NCBI GenBank assembly: GCA_015499985.1
Contig: JAAAUF010000006.1
Span: 72,239 to 135,204, forward strand
Length of the DNA: 62,966 bases
Direction: 5' to 3'
From: Haplosporangium gracile
Lineage: Eukaryota > Mortierellomycota > Mortierellomycetes > Mortierellales > Mortierellaceae
Shown: one piece after another, positions 20,551-31,560 of the stretch
Layout: each line of letters opens with the position of its first letter
Numbering within the stretch: the stretch's first letter is position 1
Position numbers and translations under genes: made by a program
The notes under the pieces: generated by a model
Databases searched by the model: none
What the model was told of the DNA's origin: nothing
Seen by the model: the letters and a program-made list of their open reading frames with translations, nothing else

Positions 20551-22470
20551 ATGTCAGCACCAAGGTCGCTCCCTGCCGAAGTCATTGATCTTATCTTTAC
20601 TACTCTCGCACCAAAGGACCTCTATCGATGCATGCTGGTCTCACGCCGTTGGCACAACGCAGCCGAAGCTCGACTCTACAGTAATGTTACTCTCAACTCG
20701 TCCTTCCAGAGCCATGAGTCGCTTGTCCAAGCCGTCAAGACCAGGAGGTGCCTTCTCCGTCGAGTCGAGTGGATCTCCAATAATGACCATAGAGTTCTGA
20801 CAGCGGACCTCCTGGATGTCCTTTTTGACTACCGTCCAGAAGAGCCCATTGACCCCTCCCGTTTTTCGAATGACAACGAGACAAAGACTACCTCGCCGCT
20901 GGCTCAATTGGTCTTCCCGCATGGACCCGATCGCCCAGCCTTGATGCATTTTTCCTTCAGCGGGGGCAACGAACGCTGGCAGTTTCTTGACTCGGTTCTG
21001 TACAGTCTGACAACATTGACGACACTGGAACTTGCCTTTCCAGACAATGGTGGAGCTATCGAGAGGTTGTACCTTGTGGACATGGAGAGGATCCTGACGA
21101 CATTCTCCCGCCTCAAAGTTCTTTCAATCGTTGGATGGAGGCATTTTTATTCACGCAAAGCATCAGTAGCACCCGAAAATCGTGACAAGACTATAGGATC
21201 AAATTTCCAGCATTGCCTCGAGTCGTTCACTTTCGACGCAGCTCTGGGTTGCAGCCAAGAACCTCCTCAGTTTGGGTTCTTCAAGCGACTGGGGAACCTG
21301 AAGAGGATTACCATCGTTTCGGAATACTTCGATTACGAGAACTCTTGTTCTAGAAGACCTTGGGCGCTTGGTCGAACCTTGAGACAATATTGTCCAAAAT
21401 TGGAGTCGATCGATGTCAAGGGTTCCGTCGAGTGCTGGCTCTTTGATTTACCTATCCTCCCATCCGACAAGATACACCACATCACTGCCTTGGTCGAGAG
21501 AACTCTGTCAACCAACCAATCGGACTTCTCGGTCGACTGGGAGCAGGAGGTGACAAGTGAGGATGAGGCCCGCCTGATACAGCAGTTGCAAGAACAGGAA
21601 GTAGGAGAGCTACTGAAGGGCAGGGCTGCAGAGCCGTTCTTCCCTCAACTGAAGACTCTGCTACTTGGAAAGGACCATTGGCTCTCAGCCCAGGACCTGC
21701 TTTCGTTGGGAGTCCAGGCCCAGTTTCTGACACGCCTCGAGGTGCGTTTTCCGGTCGTCCAGAGCAGCCGTCCTTGGGATGTATACGAGAGGAGGGCTCC
21801 TGCCGCCGCCATGAGAGCGACTCATTCTGCGATACCGACGATCGACACTCTTGTTGAAAACAGACGGCTCCAGAAACGACGACCTTTCACCAATCGCGAC
21901 CTGAAGCTGTTCCTGCAACTCTGCTCTAGCCTTCGGTTTCTTTCTCTGACAGGCTGCAGCTTTTCCTTTGAGGACCTCATCGACACATCAACGACAGCCA
22001 TGACAGGAACGCCTGTTATTCAACGCTGGGCCTGTGAGGAGACACTGGAGACACTCAACGTTATTTTCAACATCCCAGCCACGAACCCGGAGGCCCATCG
22101 ACTTGTTTGGAAGCATTTGGGACGGTTTTCGAAGTTGCGCTCTCTCACCTTGTCACAATCTGTCTTGATCCCCTCCTTCCAGTATGGAGTAGACGGGCTG
22201 CTGGAAGGACATATGGGTGGGTCGTTGGAGGAGATCCGACAGTTGCCAGAGTGGTGGAAGGTGCAGGATCGACGCCAGCTGGTGCTGTGGTTTGCAAAGA
22301 ACTTTGCGAGATTGAGGATCCTTGGGATGGAGCACATCGATGATGTCGTTGATGGTCAGAGAAGAGATACTTTGAGCGAGTTCCTGGATGATGAGGAAGT
22401 GAAGCAGTGTTCTATTCGGCACGTGTTTATTGAGGATAAGCCGGATGGCAACAGCAACGAAATATGTTAA
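20551..22470 (+). CDS. F-box protein, tandem copy 2
   Basis: Intronless, 639 aa, a paralogue of the preceding gene. F-box at about residues 5-50 (LPAEVIDLIFTTLAPKDLYR, MLVSRRWHN, AEARLYSNVTL). The strongest similarity to copy 1 is in the C-terminus: CEETLETLNV, HRLVWKHLGRFSKLRSLTL, YGVDGLLEG, SLEEIRQLPEWWK, LVLWFAKNF and CSIRHVFIED all have direct counterparts in copy 1. The middle is more diverged and shorter. It is probably an SCF adaptor. A tandem pair of this kind fits the birth-and-death expansion known for fungal F-box genes. The start ATG at 20551 follows CTACGAG and aligns with that of copy 1. Confidence 0.88.
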   Translation: MSAPRSLPAEVIDLIFTTLAPKDLYRCMLVSRRWHNAAEARLYSNVTLNSSFQSHESLVQAVKTRRCLLRRVEWISNNDHRVLTADLLDVLFDYRPEEPIDPSRFSNDNETKTTSPLAQLVFPHGPDRPALMHFSFSGGNERWQFLDSVLYSLTTLTTLELAFPDNGGAIERLYLVDMERILTTFSRLKVLSIVGWRHFYSRKASVAPENRDKTIGSNFQHCLESFTFDAALGCSQEPPQFGFFKRLGNLKRITIVSEYFDYENSCSRRPWALGRTLRQYCPKLESIDVKGSVECWLFDLPILPSDKIHHITALVERTLSTNQSDFSVDWEQEVTSEDEARLIQQLQEQEVGELLKGRAAEPFFPQLKTLLLGKDHWLSAQDLLSLGVQAQFLTRLEVRFPVVQSSRPWDVYERRAPAAAMRATHSAIPTIDTLVENRRLQKRRPFTNRDLKLFLQLCSSLRFLSLTGCSFSFEDLIDTSTTAMTGTPVIQRWACEETLETLNVIFNIPATNPEAHRLVWKHLGRFSKLRSLTLSQSVLIPSFQYGVDGLLEGHMGGSLEEIRQLPEWWKVQDRRQLVLWFAKNFARLRILGMEHIDDVVDGQRRDTLSEFLDDEEVKQCSIRHVFIEDKPDGNSNEIC

Positions 22471-22645
22471 TTAAAATGACCAACTTGATTAATTAAAAGA
22501 TCTGATAAGAACATAACACGTGACCTTATCAGATATCGTTAGTTCGCTTTGTTTTAATCGTATTTTTGTTTCAGTGGATCCTATTAATTATTTTGGATAG
22601 TCTTTGTGCGCACTCGATGAAAGAGATGGGGTTGGATGGGGACCT

Positions 22646-23019
22646 ACATTATGTTCCAAAACTGCCCATATGTTTTGAATGTTTTTCTTTGATCTTTATT
22701 ACTATAACAATTAAAGTGCTTTGACGACATCAATGCTACATATACATAGACTCTTCATACCAGTGTACATGATACCTAAATATGAGACCGATAGCGACAT
22801 TAAAGACTTTTCTATCATTTATTTTCTAGCATCATCTCATGTGGGCAGTTTTGGAACTAGAGTCAACTCTCATATAAATTGCATAGATACCATATGAAAA
22901 ATTTACATGGATTTAGTGCGTCGCAACATCTCTTTTTCGGCATCACGTCTCAATGCCTGTTTTAATAAAAAATTAAGGATGAGGCGGTAAGTAAGACTTG
23001 TGAAAAGATATGGAAAATG
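22646..23019 (+). repeat. Left arm of foldback inverted repeat
   Basis: Pairs with 23160-23536 on the opposite strand. It contains two oppositely oriented copies of the 20-bp motif (about 22654-22673 and 22838-22857). Confidence 0.88.
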
Positions 23020-23159
23020 GAAAAAGTGGGGATTATAGTGCATCAGTAAAAATATATCGGAAATAGTTAACAAAAACATGTAAAAACATAAAACTTTTAT
23101 AGCAAAAATGACTTCTTTGGTGATTGTGCACTATCTACAGCTTCTAATTTCTTGTAAAG

Positions 23160-23536
23160 CATTTTCCATATCTTTTCACAAGTCCTCCTCCGCCTCATCC
23201 TTATTTTTTTTTTTATTAAAACAGGCATTGAGACGTGGTGCTAAAAAAGAGATGTTGCGACGTACTAAATCCATGTAAACTTTTCATATGGTTTCTATCA
23301 AATATATATGAGAGTTGACTCTAGTTCCAAAACTGCCCACATGAGATGATGCTAGAAAATAAATGATAGAAAAGTCTTTAATGTCGCTAGCGGTCTCATA
23401 TTTAGGCATCATGTACACTGGTATGAAGAGTCTATGTATATGTAGCATTGATGTCGTCAAAGCACTTTAATTGTTATAGTAATAAAGATCAAAGAAAAAC
23501 ATTCAAAACATATGGGCAGTTTTGGAACATAATGTA
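23160..23536 (-). repeat. Right arm of foldback inverted repeat
   Basis: Reverse complement of 22646-23019. Copies of the 20-bp motif at 23324-23343 and 23509-23528. It differs from the left arm mainly in A-run length and in a short purine stretch near the inner end. Confidence 0.88.
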
Positions 23537-24145
23537 TATCTACTTTGATGAGAAGGGTGGCAACCCTGCTTGGTAATCAGAGAAGAAAGTATAAGAGACA
23601 GAACAAAAAAGGAAAAAAACGGCAGTTATTTGCACTCTCTAGTTCATATATTCTTTTGACATTTAAAGCAATGGAGTCCATATTGCATTACTGTGCTGCA
23701 ATGCATATCAGACTTCAGTTCGCCCTACAAAAGGAATTTCCATTCATGGTCTCTCTCTGATATCGGACGCGCGTGTCGCAATCAGGCACCACTAAACAAG
23801 GGCTTGTTCTTTTTTATACTTATGTGTCTCTGTTTTCTTTGCACGCCTTCTTTCCACCTCCGTTTTCAAGTCATCCACAATCTTTCTCCCGCTTTCACAG
23901 GACTAAAAAATAAAGAGAGTCCTACTGGTTGATACCTCACTGACCTTCATCGCTCCTATTCCGCAAGCTGTGAGCACAGTGAAAGAACATCGAAGATGGC
24001 ACGAGGACAATAGAACTGAAACAGAAAAGGCACATTTTGTGTGCTCGAATTATAAAATAACTGCTAACTAAATAATAAGTTGTAGGCTTCTTAACGTAGA
24101 GTAGGGTATAGAGTGATATGATGTAAGAAAAAAAAATACTATCTT

Positions 24146-27100
24146 TTAGGTGCTGGCATCTTTGACCTCGCCAGCTTGCTCAGCAAGTTTATAGAAATGC
24201 GACTCGGGTCTTTGGAGCAGTACCTGAGGTGGCTCAAACTCCTCTACACGACCCTTCTCCAGCACCAGGATCTTGTCCGAATCCATCACCGTCTTGATAC
24301 GATGGGCAATCGTCAGAATCGTTCGGTCTTTGAACTCCTTGCGGATCGTCTTTTGGATCAGTTCATCGGTCTCGACATCGACGGCCGCTGTGGCTTCGTC
24401 GAGGATCAGGACTTTGGTCTTGCGGAGCAGTGCACGGGCGAGACAAATGAGGGATCGCTGACCGACCGAGAAGTTATCACCGTTCTGGGAGACCTTGAAG
24501 GATAACCCGCCATGGAGGGCCGAGATCTGGTCCTTTAAGTGAGCACGTTCTAGGGCCTCCCACAGGTCTGCATCCTCGAGTTCGTCAAAGGGGTCCAAGT
24601 TCTCGCGGACGGTGCCAGCGAAAAGTGTGGGGTCCTGGGGGATGATGGCGAGGTTCTTGCGGAGACGGCTCAGTCCGACGGTCGAGATGTCGACCCCATC
24701 GATCCAGATTGATCCACCAACTTGCTCGACGTCGACACCCTCCAACTCGGCGATGTTCTTTTCGTCTGCAATGAGTTGATCCTGTACCGTCTTGATCTTT
24801 TTGTCAGTTGTCGACTTTTCAACAGCCCCAGGAGTAGCAGGAGCACCGTCCTCATCGCCGTTATGACTGGCTTGCGCCCAATGACTGTTCGCAGCCTCAA
24901 CAATGCGGAACAACGCCAACGTCAACGACGATTTACCAGCACCCGTCCTGCCCACAATTCCAACCTTCTCTGCAGGCTGGACCTCGAACGAAATATCCTT
25001 GACCACCAGCTCCAAACCCTGACGGTACCGAGTTGAGTAGTTCCGGAACTCGATGTGGCCAGTTTGAGGCCAGTTCTCGGGGAGATCCGAATCGGCGGGG
25101 AGGGTTGAAGGGGCTTCTGGGTTCTTCTGGACGTATTCGTCGATACGCTCTACTGACACCAATTGGTCTTTTTGTTTTGTGCAAATAGGGTTGAGCAATA
25201 AATAGTTAGCCACTGTTTGAACGAGGGAGCAATTAATTTCAATTGACGCAAACAAAAAAAGGGGGAGAACTTACTGGCAAGATCAGAGTAGCTGCGGATG
25301 GCCCAGGTGAGTTCCTCAGTAATACTAAGAGCGTAAGTAATCGAAAGACCAACAGTACTGGTGTTCAACGAATTTCGACTCAACACCGCAAACAGGCCCG
25401 CGCCCAACACAATCGTTGCTCCTAAGGCCTCCAGACGGATCTGAAGCCAACGGTTTGACATGATGAAGGTAAACCAGGCGTTCGCCGAGACGTTTGTCTT
25501 ATCTGCATTGTCGAGAATGAACCGAGGACCCACGTTCATGGCGCGGATGGTGGAGACTCCTGTGAGAGTTTCGCTGAAGTGCTGGTAGATGGGTGAGCGG
25601 GACACAGAGTCGATACGTTTCAGGGACCGGGATGAGGCGATGTAGTAGACCTGGACCATTGAGAAGATGGCTGCCAAGGGTGGGACCAGTGACAAGAAGA
25701 TGGGGGTTCCGGAACCAATGACGATCAAACTGCCGACGACACTGAGTAAACCCATTAGGACCGCCATGAACGCAAACGGCAACGTGTCGTCCGTAGAATA
25801 AATATCCGTCGAGAAGCGGTTGACAATACGACCCAGGGGAGTGGTATCAAAGAAGCTCATGGGGAGATGGAGGATGCTGTTGAGGAGTTGTTCGTGCAAT
25901 AGTCTGGATGCGCGGATTCCAGCCATGACCATGACAACGAATGTGACGACCATGTGAAGCATCATGAAAGTGAAGACCAGGGCTGCATAGACGCCCAGGA
26001 ATTTCGCGGGAGAGTTCTCATGCCCGTCGGAGCCGATGGTTGTCCAGTGTTTGAGCCAGATGTTTGTGCCGATTTGGCAACCTTGTGCGGCTATGAGTAG
26101 GAATAATGCGAATGCTGCATTGCGGTACGATCTAAATGTTTCAAAGAAGTAATAAAAAGGTAAGTGTTTTGCGCTGAGCGAAATAACGACAATGTAAGTG
26201 CGAGTTAAGAGTAAAGAGGATGAGCTTACGCAGCGCGAAGATATGATTTGTAGACGTTCCAGGAAACATTGCCTTCCATCATCTTCTCTTTGGCCACCAA
26301 CTTTTCCTCCGCCTTTGTCACAATAGCCTTTGCAATAATATCCTTCTCGTCCTCCTTCTCCTTTTCATCCTCTTCCTGACCATCGCGAGTCGTCGTCGAC
26401 TCGCCATCAACACACTTATCATCACCATCCTTCTTCTCAGCCACTGATATCGCGTCCGAAGAATCAACCTTGGTAGTCTTATGATTCTTCTTTTCACGAC
26501 GAGAGTTGATCGAGTACTCGCTAATCAATTGGAAGAACGCGCCCTTGGTCTCCATAAGCTCCTCGTACCGTCCATTCTCGCTAATCCGCTTGTCCTTGAC
26601 AACCACAATCTGGTCAACGTGCTCGAGATGGTGAATTCCATGGGTGACTAGGACGCGGGTCTTGGCCTTCAACAATCCGTTAGGTCCGATCAAGTTCTCC
26701 CAAAGATGTTGGTCGACATGGGCATCGACGGCCGAGAGGGGGTCGTCAAACAGGTAGACATCCGCATCCTGGTAGGCGGCACGGGCAAGAGAAACACGCT
26801 GTTTTTGCCCTCCTGACAAGTTGATTCCGCGCTCTCCAATCTCAGTATGGTCACCGGCGGGGAGCATCGCAATATCAGGCAAGAGTCCAGAGACATAAAT
26901 GACATGATCGTACTTTTTCTGATCAAACTCTTGTCCGAACGTAATGTTGTCCTTCAGAGTCGCGTTAAGGATCCAAGCCTGTTGGGCGGCATACGTAACC
27001 TGTCCACGGATGCGGACCGATCCCTGGCGCTTGTACATGTCTCCAATCATCGCGCTCAACAAACTCGTCTTGCCCTGTCCAACACGTCCGACAACTGCAG

Positions 27101-29777
27101 TCAAAGACCCCTTAGTGATCTGAAGGTTAATATCCGTCAACGTAGGCGAGCGATCGATATCCTCAGGGCTCTGTGGTCTTGGCGGAGCGGGCTTCCCAGC
27201 CTTAAGAGCCTGTTTCTCAGCCTCAATTTGTTTCTTCTCCTCGGCCTTCAGCCGCTTCTTCTTCTCCTTGTCCGTCTCGACATTGGGCTGCGCTTTGCAC
27301 CATGCAAACACACCGTCCTTGATCTCAATCACAACCGGCGATTTCTCATCACTATCGCCTGCCAAGTCCTCGCGCTCGACAGTCGACTCATCAATCTCCT
27401 CGACAAGCAAGAACTTTTGAATACGAGTCGTAGCGACCCAAACACTGATCGTCATATTCAAAACCTGGGACAACATACTGATAGGTGCCGATAGGAGCGC
27501 GAAAAGTGTGGTTGAGACAAAGACGATTTGAGGAGTAATCTCGCCGGGTGTGAATTCGGGTCCTCCGACTGTCGCGTAGCACGAAAAGGAGACGAGAGCG
27601 ACGATTAGGGGTGTAGAACTGAACAGGATGGCCATCGCGGAGAAAACGTATCCGATCTGGCGCAAGACCTTAAGTTCCTTGCCACGCGCCACACTCAGTT
27701 TCTCCTTGAACGATTCCTCCCCTAGTGGTAGAAAACATAAATAACAATAATTATTAATTTAGGTTCGCACAGAGATTGTTCGCAAAAACGGAAGAATGTC
27801 ACGGTTGGACAAAGAAAAAAAAAAAAAAGGAGATACTTACAATTGTAGAGTTTGACGATCTTGATTCCAGCAAGGACTTCGTTGACGAGTCGCAGACGTC
27901 CATCCATGGCTGCGAGCTTGGCAGCCTTGGCGGTTCCAAAGTACTTTCCCATGATGATGTGAATAGGGAGCATTGCACCGATCGAGCCTAATCCGACAAA
28001 GACTGACCAACCAAGTTTTTGGTACAACATCCAGATTGCAATGCCGATTTGAAACTAGGTTCATATGAAAACAAAAGCGAGAAAGAAAAAAATGAATACA
28101 CTAGATAAGACAAGCGTAATCATTCACTGAGCATGTATAACCCCAAAAAAAAGACTTACGGGGACGGAAATGAGCATGGGGATGAGCGTACTAGCCAGAG
28201 GCCAGCGCTCGGCATCGACAGACATGTGATTGGAAATCTCACCGGCAGTTGAATCCTGTTTGGCAGTCGTCGAGAGCTTCAATGACTTACGATAAATCAT
28301 GGCAATCAGCGCAGTTCGGATCTCGAGGCCCAAAATACTGGTTGCCGCAAAGTACTGGGCCGTCATGAATGACACCGTCAATGTACTGAAGAACAGCCCA
28401 AACGCCAAGATGATTCCCAACGAGACCGGCTTGGGGTCCCGGAAGAGCGTCCCGTCCGGTAAGGTGATTGTCTGATAGGACTCGATGAATCCTAAGAGAC
28501 TATTGAGTAACTGCGGAGCGACATAAGTCATACAAGCAGATGCGATCGTCAGGACCATGACCCTAGCCCACCGGGCACCATGCGACAAAAACACGACTTT
28601 GATCAGCGAAGGTCTCTGGCCCCTGGCAAGTTGTTCCTTGACATGCGCCTCCCAACGCGTCGACAGTGCCGCGTGAGTAAACTCTGTTCGGATGGTCTTC
28701 GGCATCAACCCATCCACGTCCTCAAAGTTGAGCGGCCGCTTGTATCCGAGTGAGACGACGTGTTGCAAGAAATGGAAAGTCAACAAGGAAAAGAGGTTAG
28801 CCTTTTCAAAACGACTCGCTTGACTCTTTTGTTGGACCGTCGTCCGACCGCGGGGCCAAGCCTCCAAGACGAAATGCGCAATGTTGAACGTCAAGAAGGC
28901 AATGAAGCACTTGAACTGGTCCTCCTGCTTCTGTTCAAGTAAATCCAGCGTTCTGATAGTAATAGCACCAGCGACCAGAGAAACAGCGCTGTAGGCGAAA
29001 ATATAATGTGACGCCCGGACTTCATACTGGACTTCCAAAAAGTTGAGCGCAGGGACCAAGAACCAGGCGACGATCAAAAGACTATTGCCCAACATTGAAG
29101 AGGGGGCGTAACCCTCAGACTGCCGAGAGAGGACGATGGCTCGGACGATGAGGGCGATACATGCCGCGATGGAGAAGAGCTGTGAGGGTCCGTAGATGCT
29201 CCACGTCTTTCCGAGTCCGTGTGGCATTTGATGGATGAGGAGGGTACGTGCTCGGTATAGCAAAGCGACGATTGCGATCGCTGCCGGAAGCCCGAGGAGG
29301 ACACTAAGTTGAGAGAACGAGACGAAAGTGTGAGGATTGAAGTCTGATTGCATTGTATGGAATGGGATATGTGCTTTTATCTATTCTACTCCTCAAATTG
29401 ACTGAACCAATCGAGAGTAGGACAAAAACACAAGGAAATTTTCGGTTTGGTGGTTCTTGTTGCTCTTTTTTGTGTCTGTTGTGTTTATGAACAGACATGT
29501 TCTCCTTATTTTATCGTTTGGGCAGGGGCATCGAAAAAAGGGAAAGAGGGTAACACTAATCATGAGTTTGGTAACAGGGGCGCTTACGTTGATTCAAAGC
29601 AGAGAGTGAGATCTGCTCGTGAGGAGACCGTTGGACCCTATTCAAAAATTAACAAATCAACCATGGATTAAAAAACAAGAACAAGATGCTGGGTGTGATC
29701 AATTGACCAGCATTATGAAGAAAGACAATAGATTTGCTTACCCATCCTTCTGGGTCTCGACAGTAGGAGGCGCTCAT
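24146..29777 (-). CDS. MRP-type (ABCC) transporter A
   Basis: Seven exons: 29742-29777, 29588-29637, 28160-29303, 27841-28054, 26230-27721, 25275-26131 and 24146-25167; 4,815 bp, 1,604 aa. A full-length ABCC transporter with N-terminal TMD0 (starting with the family's EGWGP and DLTLCFEST), TMD1, NBD1, TMD2 and NBD2. NBD1: Walker A GRVGQGKTS (about 693), signature LSGGQKQR, Walker B YLFDDP in which Asp replaces the catalytic Glu, as usual for the subfamily. NBD2: GRTGAGKSS (about 1337), SVGQR, LILDEATAAVD, so it should hydrolyse ATP. A Lys/Glu-rich insertion of about 49 residues lies in NBD1 (about 623-672) and one of about 60 residues in NBD2 after Walker A. Likely transports glutathione conjugates or organic anions at the vacuole or plasma membrane (Ycf1/MRP1-like); substrate unknown. 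Last of three tandem copies; shares a converted tract with B. Confidence 0.93.
24263..24448 (-). repeat. 186-bp tract identical to transporter B
   Basis: Base-for-base identical to 32337-32522, including all synonymous positions. It encodes the end of the NBD2 signature helix, Walker B, D-loop and H-loop of transporter A. Transporter C differs at many third positions in the same stretch. Read as a gene-conversion tract. Confidence 0.9.
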
Positions 29778-30176
29778 CGTGAAGTAGACGAATCGAGGAA
29801 GGAGAGAGCGGTGTTGGACTTGTTGGGGGCTAACTGTCTTTGTTGATTAAGGAAGAAGGAGAGAGAGAAAGAGTGAAATAAATAAGGATTTCCAAGTTGT
29901 TGATTGCTCTATCAATAGGAATCAGGCACATCACCGTCCAAAGAATTGACAGGAGAAGCAATCAATGCACTGCTGTTACCTTTGTCGAAGAAAGAAGAAT
30001 CAGGGGTCCCGCTGGTGTCCTGTGCGACGAGCACGGCCAAACACAAAAGAATGAGAGAGAAAGAACAAGAGGAAGGAGCAATTGGCTTGGCTCACCTGCA
30101 CAAGTACAGTAACAAAGAAAAAAAAAAGGAAGGGAAAGCAGGTAATGGGATGAAGCGAGCAATGGGGGTGTCTCCT

Positions 30177-30184
30177 CTTTTATA
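30177..30184 (-). promoter_or_regulatory. TATA box of transporter A
   Basis: TATAAAAG on the minus strand, about 400 bp before the start codon at 29777 and about 270 bp from the end of the transposon remnant. Confidence 0.5.
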
Positions 30185-30452
30185 CAAAAAAAAAAAAAGG
30201 TTTTGTAAGAACCTTATCTTCCAGCTGACTCCTGGGTATGAAGTGTTGCTTGGCAACCTTGTTTCCTCTTGGCTAAATAACCTCCCTGGGAAACAAACAA
30301 TACACAAATCATCCGTAGCACTTCTTCTTGGGTCGCTTTTTGTTTTTTTCTGTCAAAAGAGGTGCTTCTTCCCTAAAAAGGAGACCATTAGAGTTGTTTC
30401 TGCACTCTCTGTGTGCGAAGGAAGGAAATAAGGTTCCAATAACGCCCAAAAG

Positions 30453-31560
30453 TACAGCGCCTCCCAAAAGTACAGCGCCCACGCAAAAAGAACTATTTTC
30501 TATGAGCAATTTTTTAATTTTGTGGTCTACCACCTGGTATGATCACCATGTTCAACAATAACGGCTTGGATCCTCTCTGGAAGGCTCTCGTACGATCGTG
30601 TTAGAAACTCCTCCCTGACATTCCCTCACTCATCATTCAAAGCGGCCACAATCTTTCCAGCAGTTCGGGGCCTGATACGTCGGTTCTGAACGGCGTCCTT
30701 CAGTAGGGTCCACATTCTCAATGGGGTTAAGATCAGGGGAGTAGGCGGGCCAATTCAACTTCTCGATTCTATGCTCTTCTCGCCAGGCTCTTGAGATGGC
30801 AGCGGTATGGATAGGGGCACCATCCTCCATCAAAACAGGCACACCCTGCGGATCATCCAACGGGATGGAATTTGATACTGCTCCAACAAAGCCAAGTAGA
30901 ACTCCCTCGTAAATGATGTTGACGAAGTCGACTGCTTTCTTTGTCCAGGTGGGATCACTGTCAAGTTGGACATAGAAGAGCCAGAAAATGCGCCCCAAAC
31001 CATCACAGATGTTCGTCCATTGTTAAACGATGGAGTGAGACAAACCTGGAGATACTTCTCACCCTTAGTCCTCCACACTCTAACTGGGCGATACATCTTT
31101 CCGATCTCGAAAGAAGATTCACCAGCCCACACCACCTTTTCCCAGTCTTCAGCTGTCCAGTGTCTATACTGTCTAGCGAAGGCAAGCGGTCGCGTTTATG
31201 TTTGTCGGTGAGATGTGGTTTGACTACGGCAATACGGGAAAAGATACCCTCTTTGTGAAGTGTTCTTCGGACGGTATCTCTTGAGACATCAAGGGCAAGA
31301 GTGTGGGTGATCTCAGTAAGAGTGGAACAACGTTGCCTTCGGGAAATGGAGACGACTCGATGGACAGCTCTGGCATCCAACTTGCGTGGTCAACCTGGAC
31401 TCTTTCTCGAAACAACGTCACCTCTCTCTTAAAATCGTCTGATGACATTAATCACTGTCTGTCGGCTTACATCAAGGGACCTGGCTATTTCGGCTGGGAT
31501 GCATTCAGCTCTGTGCATGCCAACAATCTGGCCTTGGAATCTAATAGAGAGGGTCATGGA
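30453..31560 (-). mobile_element. Decayed Tc1/mariner-like transposon
   Basis: The left boundary is taken at a TACAGCGCCTCCCAAAAG terminus of Tc1 type. The 17-mer CCCAAAAGTACAGCGCC occurs twice in tandem there (about 30445-30461 and 30463-30479), as in elements whose terminal repeats hold doubled transposase sites. The interior encodes a broken transposase on the minus strand. I could not find a matching inverted repeat to the right (searched to about 31900), so the element is probably truncated at its 5' end; the right limit given is the edge of recognisable coding homology. Confidence 0.8.
30640..31560 (-). pseudogene. Tc1-like transposase pseudogene
   Basis: Recognisable pieces in order: a helix-turn-helix (AEIARSLDVSRQTVINVIRR, about 31520-31450), a second DNA-binding segment (DVSRDTVRRTLHKEG), the VWAGESSF/GRTSVMVWGAFSG core, then LMEDGAPIHTA and WPAYSPDLNPIENV. 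These lie in different frames, so there are at least three frameshifts. The first catalytic Asp of the DDE/D triad, usually in a (F/W)xDES motif, reads Gly here (WAGES); the second (MED) and third (SPDLNPIEN) positions are still visible. It cannot make a functional enzyme. Family: Tc1/mariner superfamily. Confidence 0.88.

Larger units (their letters stand above)
22646..23536. mobile_element. Foldback element: long inverted repeats with a nested 20-bp motif
   Basis: The 374-bp left arm (22646-23019) and 377-bp right arm (23160-23536) are near-perfect inverted copies around a spacer of about 140 bp. By eye there are about a dozen substitutions and two short indels, and the outer 230 bp differ at only two positions. 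It begins TACATTATGTTCC and ends GGAACATAATGTA, so a TA target-site duplication of the Tc1/mariner type is possible. The motif GTTCCAAAACTGCCCAYATG occurs four times in alternating orientation (about 22654, 22838, 23324 and 23509), so each arm is itself a short element of about 205 bp bounded by inverted 20-mers. No transposase frame. A non-autonomous MITE or foldback element is the best description. Confidence 0.85.
22471..24145. other. Convergent intergenic region hosting a foldback element
   Basis: 1.7 kb between the 3' ends of F-box copy 2 and ABC transporter A. More than half is the inverted-repeat element at 22646-23536. The remaining DNA (23537-24145) is AT-rich and holds no gene I can support. 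Confidence 0.7.

Noticed and set aside
30830..31380. Several medium open frames read as separate genes
   Set aside because: They are frameshifted pieces of one Tc1-like transposase and are annotated as a single pseudogene.
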